Origin: Lewinellaceae bacterium
Lineage (GTDB): Bacteria > Bacteroidota > Bacteroidia > Chitinophagales > Saprospiraceae
NCBI GenBank assembly: GCA_016719605.1
Contig: JADJYW010000015.1
Span: forward strand, 1-64,000
Direction: 5' to 3'
DNA length: 64,000 nucleotides
Of the stretch, positions 31,785 through 39,321 are shown in pieces. A program made the translations under genes and the position numbers. Within the stretch, counting starts at the first letter, position 1; each line of letters opens with the position of its first letter. The notes below the pieces were generated by a model. The model had not been told where the DNA came from, made no database searches, and saw only the letters and a program-made list of their open reading frames with translations.

Positions 31785-32077
31785 GAGGGGCGTTAGCCCC
31801 GGCGCGAAAACCGACTATTTGCCGAAAAATTGGTGATAATCGTGCCGCCGCTAACGCGGCTCTTGTGTTATCGCACCATTAGGCTATAAACGGCATCGGG
31901 GCTACGCCCCTAATTTGACAACAAGGAACTTGTGTACATACCGTAGGTTTGGCAAACCCGGAAGGTCTGGATGCCCAAAAAACAAAGACATCCAGTAGTG
32001 CACACAAAGCGTACCTTAGCCGAAACAACATCCGGGTATACCGTACCCGGGTCTTTTTCACCAAACCATTTCATTCT

Positions 32078-32991
32078 ATGACACCTCTGTTAGTTATCAG
32101 TATTTTGGCTGTTCTGGTCATCATGTCCGCCGTAAAAGTCGTTCCGCAGCAAACCGCTTATGTGGTGGAGCGCCTCGGCAAGTTTTACGCCGTGCTGGAA
32201 CCCGGCATCAATTTCATTATTCCGTTTCTGGATCGCGCCGCCTACCGGCACAGCCTCAAGGAGCAGGCCTACGATATCCCGGAGCAAATTTGCATCACCA
32301 AGGACAACGTGCAGGTACAGGTGGACGGCGTGATTTTTCTTCAGGTCGTGGACCCCAAGACGGCCTCCTACGGGGTCAATAACTACTTTTTGCAGTAACA
32401 CAGCTGGCCCAAACGACCATGCGTTCCGAGGTGGGCAAGATTGACCTCGACCGTTGTTTTGAGGAGCGCTCCACGATCAACCGGCAGGTAGTCAATGCTA
32501 TTGACGAAGCCGCCATCGGCTGGGGCGTGAAAATCCTGCGCTACGAAATCAAGAACATCTCCCCGCCGCAGTCGGTGCTGCACGCCATGGAAAAACAGAT
32601 GCAGGCCGAGCGCGAAAAACGCGCCCGTATCCTCCAGTCGGAAGGTGAAAAACAATCGGCGATCAACGTGGCTGAAGGCCAAAAACAGCAGGTTGTGCTG
32701 GAATCCGAGGCCATACAATTGCGCCAGATCAACGAGGCAAACGGTCAGGCCGAGGCTATCCGCGCGGTGGCATCCGCTACGGCCGAAGCACTCACCAAAG
32801 TGGCGCAAGCCACACAGGAAAAGGGCGGTTTCGAGGCCGTACAGTTGCGCGTGGCCGAGCAAATGGTGGAACAGTTCGGCAACCTGGCCCGCACAAACAA
32901 CACCCTCATCCTGCCGGCCAATTTCGGCGATATGGCGTCCATGATTGCCGGGGCGATGTCGGTGGTCAAACAACAGTCTGACAAAAAATAA
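32078..32991 (+). CDS. Paraslipin / SPFH-domain stomatin-like protein, one frame break
   Basis: ATG 32078 (MTPLLVISILAVLVIMSAVK) gives an N-terminal membrane anchor, followed by the SPFH domain (VVPQQTAYVVERLGKFYAVLEPGINFIIPF, quoted in part: VERLGKFYAVLEPG). The frame closes at YGVNNYFLQ-stop near 32398; restoring one T in the T5 run at 32387-32391 yields YGVNNYFFAVTQLAQTTMRSE, the conserved paraslipin sequence. The rest holds EVGKIDLDRCFEER, a long charged coiled coil (MEKQMQAEREKRARILQSEG) and LPANFGDMASMI. About 304 residues. With the NfeD gene 12 bp downstream this is the classic slipin/NfeD pair, thought to organise membrane microdomains and quality control. Confidence 0.9.
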
Positions 32992-33003
32992 CCCGGGAGC
33001 GCT

Positions 33004-33453
33004 ATGGAATTTTCAGGATCAGCCCAGATGTGGGTCATCGTTGCAGCAGTCGCGCTTATTGCCGAGCTGTTCACGGTATCGTTTTTCTTCGTCTTTCTCG
33101 CCGCCGGGGCCGCTATTACCGCCCTGCTGACGTGGTTGGGTATCACACCGGACAATGTGAGCCAGCTGGTTTGTTTTACCGTGGTTTCGCTGGCATCGCT
33201 GGCCCTGTTTCGGCGCTACGCGCTGCAATTGTTCGGAAAAAACGAAAAGGTGGACAAGTATCAGGATTTTACCGGGCACCGCGCCACGGTATCGGTAGCT
33301 ATACCGGCCAATGGCGAAGGGAAAATACACTACCGCGGCACCGAATGGATCGCGCTGAGCCACGATGGCCGGCCGCTCCCGGAAGGCGCCACGGTGGAGG
33401 TAAAACGGATGGACGGCATCCGGGTAGTGGTCGAAGGCGTTGAGCAAGGTTAA
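33004..33453 (+). CDS. NfeD-family membrane protein
   Basis: 149 residues. Two or three hydrophobic segments in the first ~75 residues (MWVIVAAVALIAELF, FFFVFLAAGAAITALL, LVCFTVVSLASLALF) are followed by a soluble OB-fold domain (GHRATVSVAIPANGEGKIHY, GTEWIALS, VEVKRMDGIRVVVEG). This is the short NfeD1b type, without the ClpP-like protease domain. It lies 12 bp after the paraslipin gene and is almost certainly in the same operon. It probably supports membrane organisation with the slipin. Confidence 0.9.
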   Translation: MEFSGSAQMWVIVAAVALIAELFTVSFFFVFLAAGAAITALLTWLGITPDNVSQLVCFTVVSLASLALFRRYALQLFGKNEKVDKYQDFTGHRATVSVAIPANGEGKIHYRGTEWIALSHDGRPLPEGATVEVKRMDGIRVVVEGVEQG

Positions 33454-33455
33454 GG

Positions 33456-33555
33456 GGGTTGGAAGGTTAGAAAGTTAGAAGGTTAGAAGGTTGGCGTAAC
33501 CAGAAACCCTCCAACCTTCTAACCTTCCAACCTTCAACCTTCTAACCTTCCAACC
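33456..33555. repeat. Inverted ggttagaa/aaccttct microsatellite between convergent genes
   Basis: The left arm 33456-33493 is built from ggttggaa and ggttagaa units; the right arm 33511-33555 from ccaacctt and ctaacctt units. The two arms form a long hairpin with a 17-nt loop. It fills the whole gap between the convergent NfeD and barrel genes and could stop transcription from both sides. Confidence 0.75.
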
Positions 33556-33562
33556 TTTTAAT

Positions 33563-34273
33563 TTAAAGCATCGTTTCCCGCTTGGGCGGCTGCTTGCTTT
33601 CCCAGATATTTTTCGTTTTGAAATCAAATCCGAAGGTGATGAAGAAGATATTCGCCGAGTAGTTGGCGTAGGGTTTGATTTGCTGGCCCTGCGCATTGGT
33701 CGTGATGTAGTCCTGATTGAAGAAGTTGTTTATAAAATACTGCGCCTTCAGGCTGAAGCGCTTTTTGAAATGAAAGCCCGCGAAAACGGCCGTGGTGAGT
33801 TGCGTTGTGCGCTCGCTGAACCATTCGCGGTTTTTTTCTTTGTCCTTGCGTTTCCCATCGGGGAAAAATTTCTCCTTGTAGTGGAACGGGAAACCTACCT
33901 CGCCGCCGAAATAGAAAAATCCTTTGTCCATGTTGCCGAATTTGAGGCCTAAGGGAACGCCCAGCATGTACACCCGGCGCTTGAAGCGGTCGTCCTGTAA
34001 AATACTGTCGCGGGTAATGAGGCCAATGTTGCGCACATTCCAGCCGACAAACATGCCGGCCTTGTTGGCAAAATCCCAATTCACATTGGTACCGAAATTA
34101 AACACCGGCGACCAGCGCACAACAGGGTTCACGGTGCGGCCATCCATTTCTACGGTTGCAAGCGAGAGGATGCCGGCGTCACCACTGTTGGAGGTGTACC
34201 AGGTTTTGCGTTGTTGGGCGTGGGCGCTTGCGAGGCAAAGCGTAAACGCAGCGAAAAGAATGAGTTTGTGCAT
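33563..34273 (-). CDS. Outer-membrane beta-barrel protein, function unknown
   Basis: 236 residues from ATG 34273 with signal peptide MHKLILFAAFTLCLASAHAQ. The mature protein shows alternating hydrophobic strands with aromatic girdle residues (GLKFGNMDKGFFYFGGEVG, FSLKAQYFINNFFNQDY, ANIFFITFGFDF) typical of small eight-stranded outer-membrane barrels. The C-terminal ~15 residues (KNIWESKQPPKRETML) extend past the last strand. It faces the NfeD gene convergently. A near-consensus -7 sequence (TATCTTTA) lies about 40 bp upstream on the minus strand. No specific role can be assigned. Confidence 0.75.
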   Translation of the reverse strand: MHKLILFAAFTLCLASAHAQQRKTWYTSNSGDAGILSLATVEMDGRTVNPVVRWSPVFNFGTNVNWDFANKAGMFVGWNVRNIGLITRDSILQDDRFKRRVYMLGVPLGLKFGNMDKGFFYFGGEVGFPFHYKEKFFPDGKRKDKEKNREWFSERTTQLTTAVFAGFHFKKRFSLKAQYFINNFFNQDYITTNAQGQQIKPYANYSANIFFITFGFDFKTKNIWESKQPPKRETML

Positions 34274-34497
34274 GATGACAGCGTAAAATGAGTGAAGAGT
34301 TTTCCTAAGCCGTAAAGATATTTACCTTCTTGCAACCGGCATGGAGGAGTGTTCAGATAACCGTGCCGGTTCAGCCACCTTTTTTACCACTCCGGCGGCA
34401 ATAGTCAAAAGGCAGCCAATCGGTCGGGCGAAACTTCCAAACGCTGGTCTTACCTTTGCCCGCCATTTCCATTATTCTGAAAAAAATAGAAAAATAC

Positions 34498-35829
34498 ATG
34501 AACATCGCTGTCGTCGGTACCGGTTATGTAGGGCTGGTTACCGGTACTTGTTTTGCCGAAACAGGCAATAATGTCATCTGTGTTGACAACAACGAACAGA
34601 AAGTCCACCGCCTCAAAAACGGCGAAATCCCCATTTACGAACCGGGCCTCGACGTGATTTTTGACCGCAATACCAAAGAAGGGCGCTTGCATTTCACTAC
34701 CAACCTGCGCGAGGCCGTGGAAAAAAGCCAGATCATTTTTCTGGCCCTGCCCACCCCCCCGGGCGACGACGGCAGCGCCGACCTGTCCTACATCATGGGC
34801 GTGGCACGCGACCTGTCCGGTATGATCGGCGACTACAAAGTCATCGTGGACAAGAGCACGGTACCCGTGGGCACGGCGGAAAAAGTAGCCGCTATTTTGG
34901 CCGAAAACCTGTCGAAAAAGATGTTCGACGTGGTATCCAACCCCGAGTTTTTGCGCGAGGGCGTGGCTGTGGAAGATTTTCTGAAACCCGACCGCGTGGT
35001 GGTGGGCACCCGCAGCGAAAAGGCCCGCAAAGTGATGCGCCAACTGTACGAACCCTTTGTGCGCCAGGGCAATCCCATCTATTTCATGGACGAGCGCTCC
35101 GCCGAAATGACCAAATACGCCGCCAATGCCTACCTCGCCACACGCATTTCCTTTATGAACGAAATCGCCAACCTTTGCGAAAAACTGGGCGCCAATGTGG
35201 ATCAGGTGCGCATCGGAATGGGCAGCGACAGCCGTATCGGCAAACGATTCCTCTTCCCCGGTATCGGCTATGGCGGCTCCTGTTTCCCCAAAGACGTGCA
35301 GGCGCTGGCCAAAACGGCCAGTGCGCATGCCTACGATTTCAAAATCCTGAAGTCGGTAATGAAAACCAACACGCTCCAGAAAAGTGTGTTGACCAAAAAA
35401 ATCCGGCGCTTCTTCAAAAACGATCTCACCGGCCGCACCGTCGCCGTGTGGGGGCTGGCCTTCAAACCAAACACCGACGATATCCGCGAGGCCCCGGCCC
35501 TGATTATCATAGACGATCTGCTGGCTGCCGGCGCCCGGGTACGCACCTTCGATCCGGAAGCCATGCCCAATGTACAGGCCATTTACGGCGACCGGATTGT
35601 GTTTGCCAATACGATGTACGATGCACTACACGGGGCCGATTGCTTAGTCATCGCCACAGAATGGAGCGAATTCCGCACACCCGATTTTGAAAAAATGGTC
35701 GCCCTGCTCCAGGAACCGGTCATCTTTGACGGGCGCAATGTGTACGATGTGGAGCAGATGAAATCCCTCGGGTTTCAGTATGCCAGCATTGGACGGCCGA
35801 AAGTGAAAGGTAAAAAACGGAAAATCTGA
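34498..35829 (+). CDS. ugd: UDP-glucose 6-dehydrogenase
   Basis: 443 residues from ATG 34498 (MNIAVVGTGYVGLVTGTCFA), which places the NAD-binding GxGYVG at the N-terminus. Other family motifs: PTPPGDDGSADLSYI, VDKSTVPVGTA, NPEFLREGVAVEDF, the catalytic Cys in GYGGSCFPKD (about residue 261), and WGLAFKPNTDDIREAPA in the C-terminal NAD domain. It oxidises UDP-glucose to UDP-glucuronate in the cytoplasm for extracellular polysaccharide or envelope glycans. TACCTTTG at 34451-34458 is a likely -7 box. No polysaccharide cluster is adjacent; the next gene encodes an outer-membrane protein. Confidence 0.95.
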   Translation: MNIAVVGTGYVGLVTGTCFAETGNNVICVDNNEQKVHRLKNGEIPIYEPGLDVIFDRNTKEGRLHFTTNLREAVEKSQIIFLALPTPPGDDGSADLSYIMGVARDLSGMIGDYKVIVDKSTVPVGTAEKVAAILAENLSKKMFDVVSNPEFLREGVAVEDFLKPDRVVVGTRSEKARKVMRQLYEPFVRQGNPIYFMDERSAEMTKYAANAYLATRISFMNEIANLCEKLGANVDQVRIGMGSDSRIGKRFLFPGIGYGGSCFPKDVQALAKTASAHAYDFKILKSVMKTNTLQKSVLTKKIRRFFKNDLTGRTVAVWGLAFKPNTDDIREAPALIIIDDLLAAGARVRTFDPEAMPNVQAIYGDRIVFANTMYDALHGADCLVIATEWSEFRTPDFEKMVALLQEPVIFDGRNVYDVEQMKSLGFQYASIGRPKVKGKKRKI

Positions 35830-35873
35830 TCCTGCCGACGGGCTAAAACCCGCCGGTACCAATTCAACTATCC

Positions 35874-36770
35874 ATGAAAAAAATCCTGCACACCCTGCTT
35901 GTTTTGTTGTCGTTCCACCTGGCTTATGCCCAGGACGAAGGCGACCTGCTTTCCCTGCTTGGCGACGAGCCGACCACGGATTATGCCACGGCCAGTTTCA
36001 AAACGACCCGCGTCGTGAACGGCCATTCTTTTGAAAACACCGCGGCCGGTGTGCTGGATTTCAAAATATCACACCGTTTTTCGCCGGTACGCAACGGGCT
36101 GTACGATATGTTCGGGCTGGATGGCGCCACCATCCGCATCGGGCTGGACTACGGCATCACCGATCGGCTCATGGTGGGTGTGGGGCGCAGCAGCAAAGAG
36201 AAAATCTACGACGGTTTTGCCAAGTACAAGATACTCCGGCAGTCGTCGGGCCAGCGCAATATGCCAATCACGTTGTCGTATTTGGTGGATGCGCAAATCA
36301 AATCGGTCCAGTTTGCGAATACCGATCGGGACAACCTTTTTTCCTCGCGCCTGTACTACACCCACCAGGTGCTCGTGGGTCGAAAATTCAGCGACGGCCT
36401 GACCCTGCAGCTCATGCCTACGGTAGTACACCGCAATCTGGTGGAAACCCGCACCGAAAAAAATACTGTGCTGGCGATGGGTGTTGCCGGGCGGGTGAAA
36501 CTGACCAAACGTATCGCCCTGAACGCCGAGTACTACTATGTGCTGCCCGATCAGTTGGCTTCGATTTACACCAATGTGTTGTCTATCGGGTTCGATATCG
36601 AGACGGGAGGGCATGTGTTCCAGTTGCATTTCAGCAATTCGGCCGATATGACCTACAAGGGATTCGTGACGGAAACGACTGAGGAGTGGTTTTCCGGAGC
36701 ATCCGGTGTCCGTTTTGGTTTCAATATCGCCCGCGTGTTCACAATCGTGAAACCAAAGGATTTTTATTGA
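35874..36770 (+). CDS. DUF5777-like outer-membrane beta-barrel protein
   Basis: 298 residues with signal peptide MKKILHTLLVLLSFHLAYAQ. After a short acidic linker (DEGDLLSLLGDEPTTDYATA) comes ATFKTTRVVNGHS-like sequence (here SFKTTRVVNGHSFENTAAG), then LDFKISHRFSPVRNG and IRIGLDYGITDRLMVGVGRSS, which match DUF5777. Strands continue to the end with SNSADMTYKGF. The family is a predicted barrel often found near cytochrome c and YceI genes; here such genes lie 10 kb away. It starts 44 bp after ugd and may be co-transcribed. Function unknown. Confidence 0.8.
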   Translation: MKKILHTLLVLLSFHLAYAQDEGDLLSLLGDEPTTDYATASFKTTRVVNGHSFENTAAGVLDFKISHRFSPVRNGLYDMFGLDGATIRIGLDYGITDRLMVGVGRSSKEKIYDGFAKYKILRQSSGQRNMPITLSYLVDAQIKSVQFANTDRDNLFSSRLYYTHQVLVGRKFSDGLTLQLMPTVVHRNLVETRTEKNTVLAMGVAGRVKLTKRIALNAEYYYVLPDQLASIYTNVLSIGFDIETGGHVFQLHFSNSADMTYKGFVTETTEEWFSGASGVRFGFNIARVFTIVKPKDFY

Positions 36771-36826
36771 ACACGCTCTTTTTTTGAAACGCCGCCTAAC
36801 CTGCTCCCTGCCTCAACAAAAAAAAC

Positions 36827-37393
36827 ATGACATCCGTAGCCGTCTTTTGCGGGGCCAACCCCGGCAATGAACCCTGGTTTGCCGCTGCAGCAACCGAATT
36901 GGGCAAAACCCTCGCCGAGCGCAACATCCGTGTCCTCTTTGGCGGCGGCAGCGTGGGCCTCATGGGCATACTGGCCGATGCCGTACTGGCACACGGCGGC
37001 CCCATCACCGGCGTCATCACCGACCAACTCAACGACCTCGAAATGGGTCACCCCGGCGTGCACGACATGATCGTGGTGGAATCTATGGCCGAGCGCCGTA
37101 CCCTGCTCATCAAGGGCACCGACGGGGTCATCACCCTGCCCGGCGGTTTCGGTTCCATGGACGAACATTTCGAGGCGCTCACCCTGGCCCAACTCCACCA
37201 GTACCGCAAGCCAGTAGGCTTGCTCAATGTGCAGCACTACTACGCACCCATGCTCCAGATGCTGGACCAAATGGTACGTTTCGGTTTTTTAAAAGAAAAA
37301 AATCGTGGACTTTGTATAGATGCACCCACTGTACCTGAGTTGCTCGACAAGATGGTGGCCTATGAGTACCAGGCAGCACAGAAATGGGTGTGA
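36827..37393 (+). CDS. LOG-family Rossmann-fold hydrolase (TIGR00730 type)
   Basis: 188 residues. It shows the LOG family signatures VFCGANPG at the N-terminus, LFGGGSVGLMG (about residues 38-48), and PGGFGSMDEHFE (about 106-117), a variant of the PGGxGTxxE catalytic motif with Ser in place of Thr. Characterised relatives hydrolyse nucleoside 5'-monophosphates, including cytokinin riboside phosphates, releasing ribose 5-phosphate. In bacteria like this one the true substrate is unclear. Cytoplasmic. It stands alone, followed by a palindromic element at 37409. Confidence 0.9.
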   Translation: MTSVAVFCGANPGNEPWFAAAATELGKTLAERNIRVLFGGGSVGLMGILADAVLAHGGPITGVITDQLNDLEMGHPGVHDMIVVESMAERRTLLIKGTDGVITLPGGFGSMDEHFEALTLAQLHQYRKPVGLLNVQHYYAPMLQMLDQMVRFGFLKEKNRGLCIDAPTVPELLDKMVAYEYQAAQKWV

Positions 37394-37408
37394 CACGGAA
37401 CGAGTTCC

Positions 37409-37654
37409 GAATCACACTACCGGATATTTTCTCGAAACTCCAGAGGCTGTCTCAAAAGCATGGCTTTGACGGGAATTGATTTTTTTCAGACAGGATTTAC
37501 AAGATTTACAGGATAAATGAGGCGACTCCGTCGCCGAAAATCCTGTAAATCCTTTTTATCCTGTCAAAAAATGAATTCGCCTGTCAACGGCGCAATACGG
37601 TGCGGACTTATGAGACGGCCTCTATTGCTAAAAAAATGTCCGGCAGTGTGATTC
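37409..37654. repeat. Palindromic element family C, copy 1 (nested)
   Basis: An inner 182-bp unit (37442-37623) has terminal inverted repeats agaggctgtctca... and ...gagacggcctct and two internal short palindromes (caggatttacaagattta with its partner, and cgactccgtcg). It is framed by outer inverted repeats cgaatcacactaccggat (from 37409) and its partner ending at 37654. The copy at 53494-53733 is nearly identical inside: one substitution and one T-run difference are visible. No coding capacity; probably a non-autonomous mobile element. Confidence 0.85.
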
Positions 37655-37672
37655 AGGACATTAAATACCAAT

Positions 37673-38830
37673 ATGATGAACATACCAACCATTTGCCGTA
37701 CAGCCCTGCTGCTGTTGTTGTTCCACATTTCCTGCACTCCGGATGCCCAAAAACCGAAGGAAACTACCTTTTACCTCGGTGCAGATTTGTCATACACCAA
37801 TGAAATGGAGGACTGTGGCGTGGTTTATCAGGAAAACAACCAGCCGAAGGATCCTTATCAAATGTTTGCCGACAACGGCTGCAACATGGTGCGCTTGCGC
37901 CTCTGGCATACGCCCGCGTGGTACGATACGCTCAACCAGGGGAAACGCTATTCCGACTTCGACGACGTGCGCCGCAGCATCCGCCGCGCAAAGGACGCCG
38001 GCATGGCCGTATTGCTGGATTTTCACCTGTCCGACATCTGGGCCGACCCCCAGCGCCAACTGGCGCCCAAAGCTTGGCTGCCGGTGCTAAACAACCAGCC
38101 CGCGCTCCGGGATTCGGTGTACAACCATGTTTTCCAAACGCTTTCCCGACTGAATGCCGAAGGGCTGTTACCCGAAATGGTGCAGATCGGCAACGAGGTC
38201 AATCGCCCTATCCTGCTGTCTCCGGAGGATGATGCTGCCGGCGTACCGACTGACTGGAAGCGCAACGCGCCACTTTTCAATGCCGGCCTGCAGGCGGTGC
38301 GCGCAGTGGAAAAAAACACCGGAAAAACTATTCAGGCCGCCCTGCACATCGCCGACCCGTCCAAGGCGCTTTACCTCCTGTCCGATTTTTGGCAAAACGG
38401 CGTGCAAGACTTTGACGTGATCGGTATGTCCTACTATTGGGCCTGGCACAAACCGGTGACCATTGCCCAAACCGGCGAGGTGATCGCTCAACTGCGCCAA
38501 CTGTACCCAGGCAAATCAGTCATGATTTTTGAAACGGGCTACATCTGGACCACCGACTACAACGACAACGCCGGCAACATCATCAGCGAGACCCACCCCG
38601 ACTATGCCCCGGCAAGCCCGGACGCACAGCGCAGGTGGCTGCTTGACCTGACCAAAGAGGTGAAACGCCGGGGCGGCGCCGGGGTACTGTACTGGGAACC
38701 GAGCTGGGTGTCGTCGCCGTGCTGGACGCCCTGGGGGCAAGGCTCGCACCAGGAACACGCGACCTTTTTCGATTTTGACAACAACGTGCTGCCAGAGGGC
38801 GGCATGCGGTGGTTCCGGGAAGCGAAGTGA
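37673..38830 (+). CDS. GH53 arabinogalactan endo-beta-1,4-galactanase, lipoprotein
   Basis: 385 residues from the first of two adjacent ATG codons. A lipoprotein signal ends in LLLFHISCTP. The GH53 (beta/alpha)8 barrel is recognised by ADLSYTNEMED, NMVRLRLWH, LLDFHLSDIWADP, the acid/base glutamate in QIGNEVNRP (about residue 168) and the nucleophile glutamate in IFETGYIWT (about residue 282), then GVLYWEPSWV. The family cleaves beta-1,4-galactan side chains of pectin. Lipid anchoring suggests the envelope. No SusC/SusD pair or other glycoside hydrolase is next to it. Confidence 0.9.
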   Translation: MMNIPTICRTALLLLLFHISCTPDAQKPKETTFYLGADLSYTNEMEDCGVVYQENNQPKDPYQMFADNGCNMVRLRLWHTPAWYDTLNQGKRYSDFDDVRRSIRRAKDAGMAVLLDFHLSDIWADPQRQLAPKAWLPVLNNQPALRDSVYNHVFQTLSRLNAEGLLPEMVQIGNEVNRPILLSPEDDAAGVPTDWKRNAPLFNAGLQAVRAVEKNTGKTIQAALHIADPSKALYLLSDFWQNGVQDFDVIGMSYYWAWHKPVTIAQTGEVIAQLRQLYPGKSVMIFETGYIWTTDYNDNAGNIISETHPDYAPASPDAQRRWLLDLTKEVKRRGGAGVLYWEPSWVSSPCWTPWGQGSHQEHATFFDFDNNVLPEGGMRWFREAK

Positions 38831-38862
38831 TGCGGGCAAGTTGGCAGAGGCCGATACCGGCA

Positions 38863-38892
38863 TAAAATCGTTTTGTTCGCAAAACGATTTTA
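38863..38892 (+). terminator. 13-bp hairpin with UUCG loop after the GH53 gene
   Basis: taaaatcgttttg (38863-38875) and caaaacgatttta (38880-38892) form a perfect stem closed by ttcg. It starts 33 bp after the stop codon. No T tract follows, so it may stabilise the 3' end or terminate weakly. Confidence 0.55.
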
Positions 38893-39176
38893 CGCTGATT
38901 CTGTGTTTTCAAAAAAACACTCCTGGAGAATCTTCGATTCCGATCCACTGAGCGTATCGCCCGGGTTGCGAGCGCTGCTGGCCCTGGGCACGCTCAGGAA
39001 AACGAACAGCCAACGGCCCCTGCTTCACTTTCGGCGCAGCCGCCAATCCTGCCGATACAGCGGGCAGCAGAAGTATACGGCAAGGCCATCCCAGTTTTTT
39101 TCAAAAAAAACTCTTGAAAATCAGTCTGTTGCAGACCGCCCTGTGTCAAAAACTTAACATGGCATGGGCAAAACAA

Positions 39177-39215
39177 ACATCCCCTGCCCGACAGCGTGTG
39201 TCGGGCAAGGGATGT
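39177..39215 (-). terminator. Terminator-like hairpin downstream of pckA
   Basis: acatcccctgcccgaca (39177-39193) pairs with tgtcgggcaagggatgt (39199-39215), one mismatch. Read on the minus strand it is followed by ttgtttt. It lies about 105 bp after the pckA stop. Confidence 0.6.
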
Positions 39216-39321
39216 GCATTTATCACAAAAATATCCGCGGTGAGGTGTTTTACCCACAGCGTGTTCCGGTAGGGAATTCACGCTTCCGAGGCACAGATTG
39301 CTGGCATCTGTGGCCGCTCCC

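Larger units (their letters stand above)
31471..31967. repeat. Nested palindromic island bounded by 38-bp inverted repeats
   Basis: Arms at 31471-31508 and 31930-31967 (left arm begins gaccttccaggtttgcc) match with one mismatch. Inside lie family A copy 2 (31512-31784), itself interrupted, a run of 20 G, a ~55-bp palindrome with ggggccaaaggcccc (31683-31737) and a further inverted pair (aggggcgttagccccg near 31786 and cggggctacgcccct near 31897). The island separates the divergent M1 peptidase and paraslipin genes. It seems built by repeated insertion of small palindromic elements. Confidence 0.75.
38831..39321. other. Intergenic region between GH53 and pckA genes
   Basis: 490 bp between convergent genes, without a credible coding sequence. 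It carries two hairpins annotated separately (38863 and 39177). A 17-bp stretch at about 39025-39050 (tttcggcgcagccgcca) also occurs at the 3' end of pckA, possibly a small duplication or coincidence. Confidence 0.45.

Noticed and set aside
32380..32400. Programmed ribosomal frameshift in the slipin gene
   Set aside because: No conserved slippery heptamer with downstream structure was seen, and other genes break in similar short runs, so sequence error is simpler.
39015..39060. Decayed second copy of the pckA 3' end
   Set aside because: Only about 17 bp are shared with pckA and no other pckA motif is present; too little to support a duplicate gene.
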